The position numbers and the translations under genes were made by a program. Positions 6,741-9,300 of a stretch of 9,300 nt of DNA are shown here, piece after piece. The stretch is from Methanobacteriaceae archaeon. GTDB lineage: Archaea > Methanobacteriota > Methanobacteria > Methanobacteriales > Methanobacteriaceae. The stretch spans positions 1-9,300 of the forward strand of contig CAAGFH010000068.1 of assembly GCA_900769095.1 (NCBI GenBank), written 5' to 3'. A model generated the notes under the pieces. It searched no databases. It was not told the origin of the DNA and saw only the letters and a list, made by a program, of their open reading frames with translations. Within the stretch, counting starts at the first letter, position 1. Every line of letters begins with the position of its first letter.

Positions 6741-7722
6741 ATACCAGATTGCTGTTGTTCCTGGTGACGGAATCGGAAAAGAAGTAATGGAAGCGGCAAT
6801 TCATGTTTTAGATGCTTTAGATATCGATTTTGATTATGTTTACGGACAAGCTGGTGACGAATGCCTTGAAAAAACTGGCAGTGCACTTCCTGATGAAACA
6901 TTAGAAATCATCAGAAATTCAGATGCTTGTTTATTTGGTGCAGCAGGAGAAAGTGCAGCAGACGTTATTGTTAAAATACGCCAAGAAATGAGAATGTTTG
7001 CTAACTTAAGACCTGTAAAAGCATATCCTAATACTAATTCCTTATCAGATGACATAGATTTCATGATTGTTCGTGAAAACACTGAAGGATTATACATTGC
7101 AAATGAAGAAAGTTACACTGACGATGGAGCTGTTGCAAAGCGTATTATTACACGTGAAGCTGAAGAACGTATTATCGACTATGCATTTAAATATGCAAAA
7201 GATAATAATAAAAGTAAAGTAACCGGTGTTCACAAAGCTAACGTTTTAAAGAAAAGTGACGGTTTATTCAAAGACATATTCTATGAAGTTGCTGAGAGAT
7301 ATCCTGAAATTGCAACTGAGGATTACTATGTAGATGCAACTGCAATGTATCTCATAACAAAACCTGAAAGCTTTGATGTAATTGTAACTACAAATCTCTT
7401 TGGAGATATACTCTCCGATGAAGGTGCAGGTCTTGTTGGAGGACTTGGATTAATACCATCTGCAAATATTGGTGAAGATGCAGCTTTATTTGAACCTGTT
7501 CACGGTTCAGCACCAGATATTGCAGGACAAGGAATTGCTAATCCAATAGCTATGATGCTCTCAGCAGTTATGATGCTTAGACATCTTGGTGAAAATGAAG
7601 CAGCAGACAGATTTGATAATGCAATTTTAAAAGTTCTCAGTGACGCTAATATTTTAACTGGCGACTTAGGTGGCTCAGCTACCACTATGGAAGTAGCAGA
7701 AGAAGTCAAAAATAACTTATAG
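6715..7722 (+). CDS. leuB: 3-isopropylmalate dehydrogenase (LeuB type)
   Basis: This NAD-dependent beta-decarboxylating dehydrogenase oxidises 3-isopropylmalate to the 2-oxo acid that gives 2-oxoisocaproate. The 335-residue protein has VVPGDGIGKEV near residue 14, FANLRPVKAYP near 100, IVRENTEGLY with the expected catalytic Tyr, VHKANVLKKSDGLF with the expected Lys, VTTNLFGDILSDEGAG with metal-binding Asp residues, and EPVHGSAPDIAGQGIANP for NAD binding. The start is TTG at 6715: a stop codon (6712-6714) lies directly before it in frame, and the next in-frame ATG is past the GDGIG motif. GGTGGT at 6705-6710 is a good ribosome binding site 4 nt upstream. It overlaps leuD by 26 nt, which implies translational coupling. 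The paralogue AksF (homoisocitrate dehydrogenase of coenzyme B synthesis) is the alternative; the GAAGESAADVIVK stretch resembles methanogen LeuB as I recall it. Confidence 0.82.
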   Translation: MSTSKTKDKYQIAVVPGDGIGKEVMEAAIHVLDALDIDFDYVYGQAGDECLEKTGSALPDETLEIIRNSDACLFGAAGESAADVIVKIRQEMRMFANLRPVKAYPNTNSLSDDIDFMIVRENTEGLYIANEESYTDDGAVAKRIITREAEERIIDYAFKYAKDNNKSKVTGVHKANVLKKSDGLFKDIFYEVAERYPEIATEDYYVDATAMYLITKPESFDVIVTTNLFGDILSDEGAGLVGGLGLIPSANIGEDAALFEPVHGSAPDIAGQGIANPIAMMLSAVMMLRHLGENEAADRFDNAILKVLSDANILTGDLGGSATTMEVAEEVKNNL

Positions 7723-7737
7723 AAATGGAGACATACA

Positions 7738-7851
7738 ATGGATTTCAAAAAATTAACAAAAATACAACTCGCAGCACTTTTTATTATATTCATTATGGTA
7801 GTGAGTGGGGTTGCTGGATTCCTTCTCATATTATTCAGTAAAGCTATGTAA
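7738..7851 (+). CDS. 37-residue single-span membrane protein, unknown function
   Basis: This small gene lies between leuB and ribH. The product begins MDFKKLTKIQ, continues with an unbroken hydrophobic stretch at about residues 11-33, and ends in SKAM. It is almost wholly one transmembrane helix with a Lys-rich N-terminus, so by the positive-inside rule the N-terminus should face the cytoplasm. GGAG at 7727-7730, 7 nt before the ATG, is a proper ribosome binding site, and the gene fits the gap exactly: 15 nt after leuB and 24 nt before ribH. It has no Cys, His or acidic pair to suggest catalysis. I do not recognise a named family. Its place in the operon hints at a conserved accessory role, but that is inference. 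Confidence 0.72.
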   Translation: MDFKKLTKIQLAALFIIFIMVVSGVAGFLLILFSKAM

Positions 7852-7875
7852 AAAAAAATTATAGAGGTTGATAAA

Positions 7876-8298
7876 ATGGCAAAATATGAAATAGCAGCAG
7901 TAGTTGCAGAATTTAACTATGACATCACACAAATGATGTTAGAACTCGCAAAAGCAGAAGCAATGAACAGAGGATGCGAAATTACAAAAGTAGTCGCAGT
8001 TCCTGGCGTATTCGATATGCCACTCGTGATTAAAAAATTATTAAAATCTGGAAAATTTGATGCAATTGTTACCTTAGGTGCAGTAATTGAAGGTGCAACT
8101 GACCACGATCAAATTGTAGCACAACACGCTTCCCGTAAAATTGCTGATTTAGCATTAGAATACGACACTCCAGTAGCTCTTGGTATTACTGGTCCTGGAA
8201 TGACCAGATTAGATGCACACAGACGTGTTAAAAACGCTAAAAGTGCAGTTGAAGCAGCTATTAAAATGTGCGACAGATTAAACGAATTAGATGAATAG
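7876..8298 (+). CDS. ribH: 6,7-dimethyl-8-ribityllumazine synthase
   Basis: RibH condenses 5-amino-6-ribitylaminouracil with 3,4-dihydroxy-2-butanone 4-phosphate to the lumazine precursor of riboflavin, hence of FMN and FAD. The same uracil substrate also feeds coenzyme F420 synthesis in methanogens. The 140-residue protein is of the short archaeal kind. It has AEFNYDIT (residues 11-18, with the substrate-stacking Phe13), VPGVFDMPLVIKKLL (residues 43-57), and TLGAVIEGATDHDQIVAQH around 66-84 with His77 at the expected catalytic position. ITGPGMTRLDAHRR near 115-128 replaces the Leu-Thr-rich segment of bacterial enzymes. GAGGTTGAT at 7864-7872 is a near-ideal ribosome binding site 3 nt before the ATG. 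It is the fifth gene of the leuC operon; the marker 11 gene follows after 8 nt. Confidence 0.93.
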   Translation: MAKYEIAAVVAEFNYDITQMMLELAKAEAMNRGCEITKVVAVPGVFDMPLVIKKLLKSGKFDAIVTLGAVIEGATDHDQIVAQHASRKIADLALEYDTPVALGITGPGMTRLDAHRRVKNAKSAVEAAIKMCDRLNELDE

Positions 8299-8306
8299 AT
8301 GATTAT

Positions 8307-9242
8307 ATGGAAATCTTAAAACCTGATGAATTACGAGAAAAATTTGACGATCCTTGGATTGCACCATACCAAAAAGTATTGACAATGGTGGACGGCGATA
8401 AAGTAGAACTCGTTGAATACCACCCATGCATTTCAGGTTCCCACTGGTTGTTAAATCAATACAGAAACAATTCTGAATTAATTGATTCTGCATACCGTGA
8501 TGGTAATAAACATGTTTACAAATGCCATGCAGGTAAAGCACCATTAGACCTTAAAGCAAGTTTTAATGCTGCTGGAATTGATGAAATTGTTATTGACGGC
8601 GATGAAGTTAAAATAACACACAGTGGTCTTGCAGGTGCGGGTGTTGGTGCTGGAATGTGCAGAGGAATGGGAGAAGGTGTTAAATACATTGAACTCATTG
8701 AAGTTGGAGGAGGATCAAAAGCTGGAAAAGCTACAGTTGTTACTCCAAAACTTGAAAAAGTAGTAATCGGTGTTGATGATACTGACGTTAAAGATGCTGG
8801 TGCTACATGGACAATGGCTCATAATTTAGGTGTGGAACTTGCTAATGAAGGTTTTGAATACTTAGACCATATTATTGTTCAATTATACCCACACAATCCA
8901 CATAAAACCCAAAATTGTGTATCAATTGCTTTAACATTCGCTGTTGAAGAATCTAAAAAAGAAGAATTGATAAACAGAGTCATTGAAATTCTCAAAAGAG
9001 ATACATTATCCGATAAAACTGCAATTGCTATTTTAGAAGGATTAAGCATTCCTAAAAAATTAAGAGAATATTCAATTGCTACAAAATCCGGAATGATGGA
9101 TGTTGAAACAGCAGAATCTGTTGCAAAAGAATTAGACATTGAATTGATCGCTGTTACTGGCGAACAAGGAAAAGTTGGTGCTCTTGCTGCATTAGGTCTT
9201 TACGATGATGTTGAAGAAGCAGTAAAAGCATATGATAAATAA
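8307..9242 (+). CDS. methanogenesis marker protein 11 (TiaS-like DDTD protein)
   Basis: The 311-residue protein matches my knowledge of methanogenesis marker protein 11, a family largely confined to methanogens and without an assigned reaction. The N-terminal half has EYHPCISGSHWLL (residues 37-49), Cys73 in VYKCHAGKAPLDL, and a glycine-rich run GLAGAGVGAGMCRGMGEG (107-124). The second half has VVIGVDDTDVKDAGATW with DDTD at 157-160, and YPHNPHKTQN at 194-203. These two motifs resemble the kinase-like domain of TiaS, the archaeal tRNA-Ile2 agmatinylcytidine synthetase, with its DDTD and KTRGN motifs. The OB-fold and zinc ribbon of TiaS are not seen, so it is unlikely to be TiaS itself. A phosphotransfer role is inference. 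Four cysteines (41, 73, 118, 204) could bind metal. It starts 8 nt after ribH, with a weak GATGAT ribosome binding site, and is the last gene of the operon. Confidence 0.85.
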   Translation: MEILKPDELREKFDDPWIAPYQKVLTMVDGDKVELVEYHPCISGSHWLLNQYRNNSELIDSAYRDGNKHVYKCHAGKAPLDLKASFNAAGIDEIVIDGDEVKITHSGLAGAGVGAGMCRGMGEGVKYIELIEVGGGSKAGKATVVTPKLEKVVIGVDDTDVKDAGATWTMAHNLGVELANEGFEYLDHIIVQLYPHNPHKTQNCVSIALTFAVEESKKEELINRVIEILKRDTLSDKTAIAILEGLSIPKKLREYSIATKSGMMDVETAESVAKELDIELIAVTGEQGKVGALAALGLYDDVEEAVKAYDK

Positions 9243-9283
9243 ATCTAAAAGAAATTTTTCTTTTTAGATTTATACTATTTTTT
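9241..9283 (+). terminator. stem-loop with T-run after the leu-ribH operon
   Basis: AAATCTAAAAGAAA (9241-9254) pairs with TTTCTTTTTAGATTT (9257-9271) with one bulged base. The TTTTTT tract at 9278-9283 follows 6 nt later. It begins in the stop codon of the marker 11 gene and is well placed to end the six-gene transcript. Archaeal termination relies mainly on the T-run, so the stem may be secondary or may protect the 3' end. Confidence 0.6.
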
Positions 9284-9300
9284 AAAACTAATATCTAAGA

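Noticed and set aside
6527..6901. A 124-codon minus-strand open frame across the leuD-leuB junction.
   Set aside because: It is antisense to two strongly supported genes, and its Gln/Leu/His-rich product looks like shadow coding.
5012..7722. Reading the three-gene cluster as hacA-hacB-aksF of coenzyme B (2-oxosuberate) synthesis.
   Set aside because: The small-subunit loop is YLIY rather than YLRT, and the FDHQVPADS and GAAGESAADVIVK segments resemble the leucine-branch enzymes. It stays as an alternative, not the main call.
8307..9242. Calling the last gene TiaS (tRNA-Ile2 agmatinylcytidine synthetase) because of the DDTD motif.
   Set aside because: The protein lacks a visible OB-fold and zinc ribbon, has KTQN in place of KTRGN, and has an unrelated glycine-rich N-terminal half that fits the marker 11 family.

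Overview
The window looks like a chromosomal segment of an AT-rich methanogenic archaeon of the order Methanobacteriales, most probably Methanobrevibacter or a close relative. The evidence is a gene of the methanogen-restricted marker 11 family, archaeal-type lumazine synthase and isopropylmalate enzymes, TTTATATA-type box A promoters, and Shine-Dalgarno sites of the GGTGAT/GTGAT kind, often overlapping the end of the gene before. I see no tRNA, rRNA, CRISPR array, insertion sequence or phage gene.

Left part (1-2377, minus strand): a dTDP-L-rhamnose operon read right to left as rfbD, rfbA, rfbC, rfbB. Only the first 17 codons of rfbB lie inside the window. Together the four genes give the full route from glucose-1-phosphate to dTDP-L-rhamnose. 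Across a 68-bp divergent promoter region lies wecC (2446-3684, plus), whose product makes UDP-N-acetylmannosaminuronate. Convergent with it, and sharing 4 bp at the stop codons, is a DUF2264 gene (3681-4889, minus) of unknown function. This half looks like a surface-glycan precursor region.

Right part (4890-9300): a 122-bp divergent intergenic region separates the DUF2264 gene from a tightly packed plus-strand operon. Its order is leuC, leuD, leuB, a 37-residue single-span membrane protein, ribH and a methanogenesis marker 11 gene, ending in a stem-loop with a T-run. Spacings run from a 26-nt overlap to 24 nt, so the six genes are probably co-transcribed. leuCDB carry out the isomerisation and oxidation steps from 2-isopropylmalate towards leucine. 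The small-subunit specificity loop reads YLIY, the isopropylmalate-isomerase type rather than the homoaconitase type. ribH makes the riboflavin precursor 6,7-dimethyl-8-ribityllumazine. The marker 11 protein carries a DDTD motif and a second motif resembling the kinase-like domain of TiaS, but its role is unknown.

The least understood elements are the marker 11 gene, the 37-residue membrane protein and the DUF2264 protein. The DUF2264 gene also seems to have a leaderless promoter with a perfect inverted repeat between box A and the start codon. I did not find a clearly new multi-gene system. Most of the window is ordinary metabolism in a conserved-looking arrangement.
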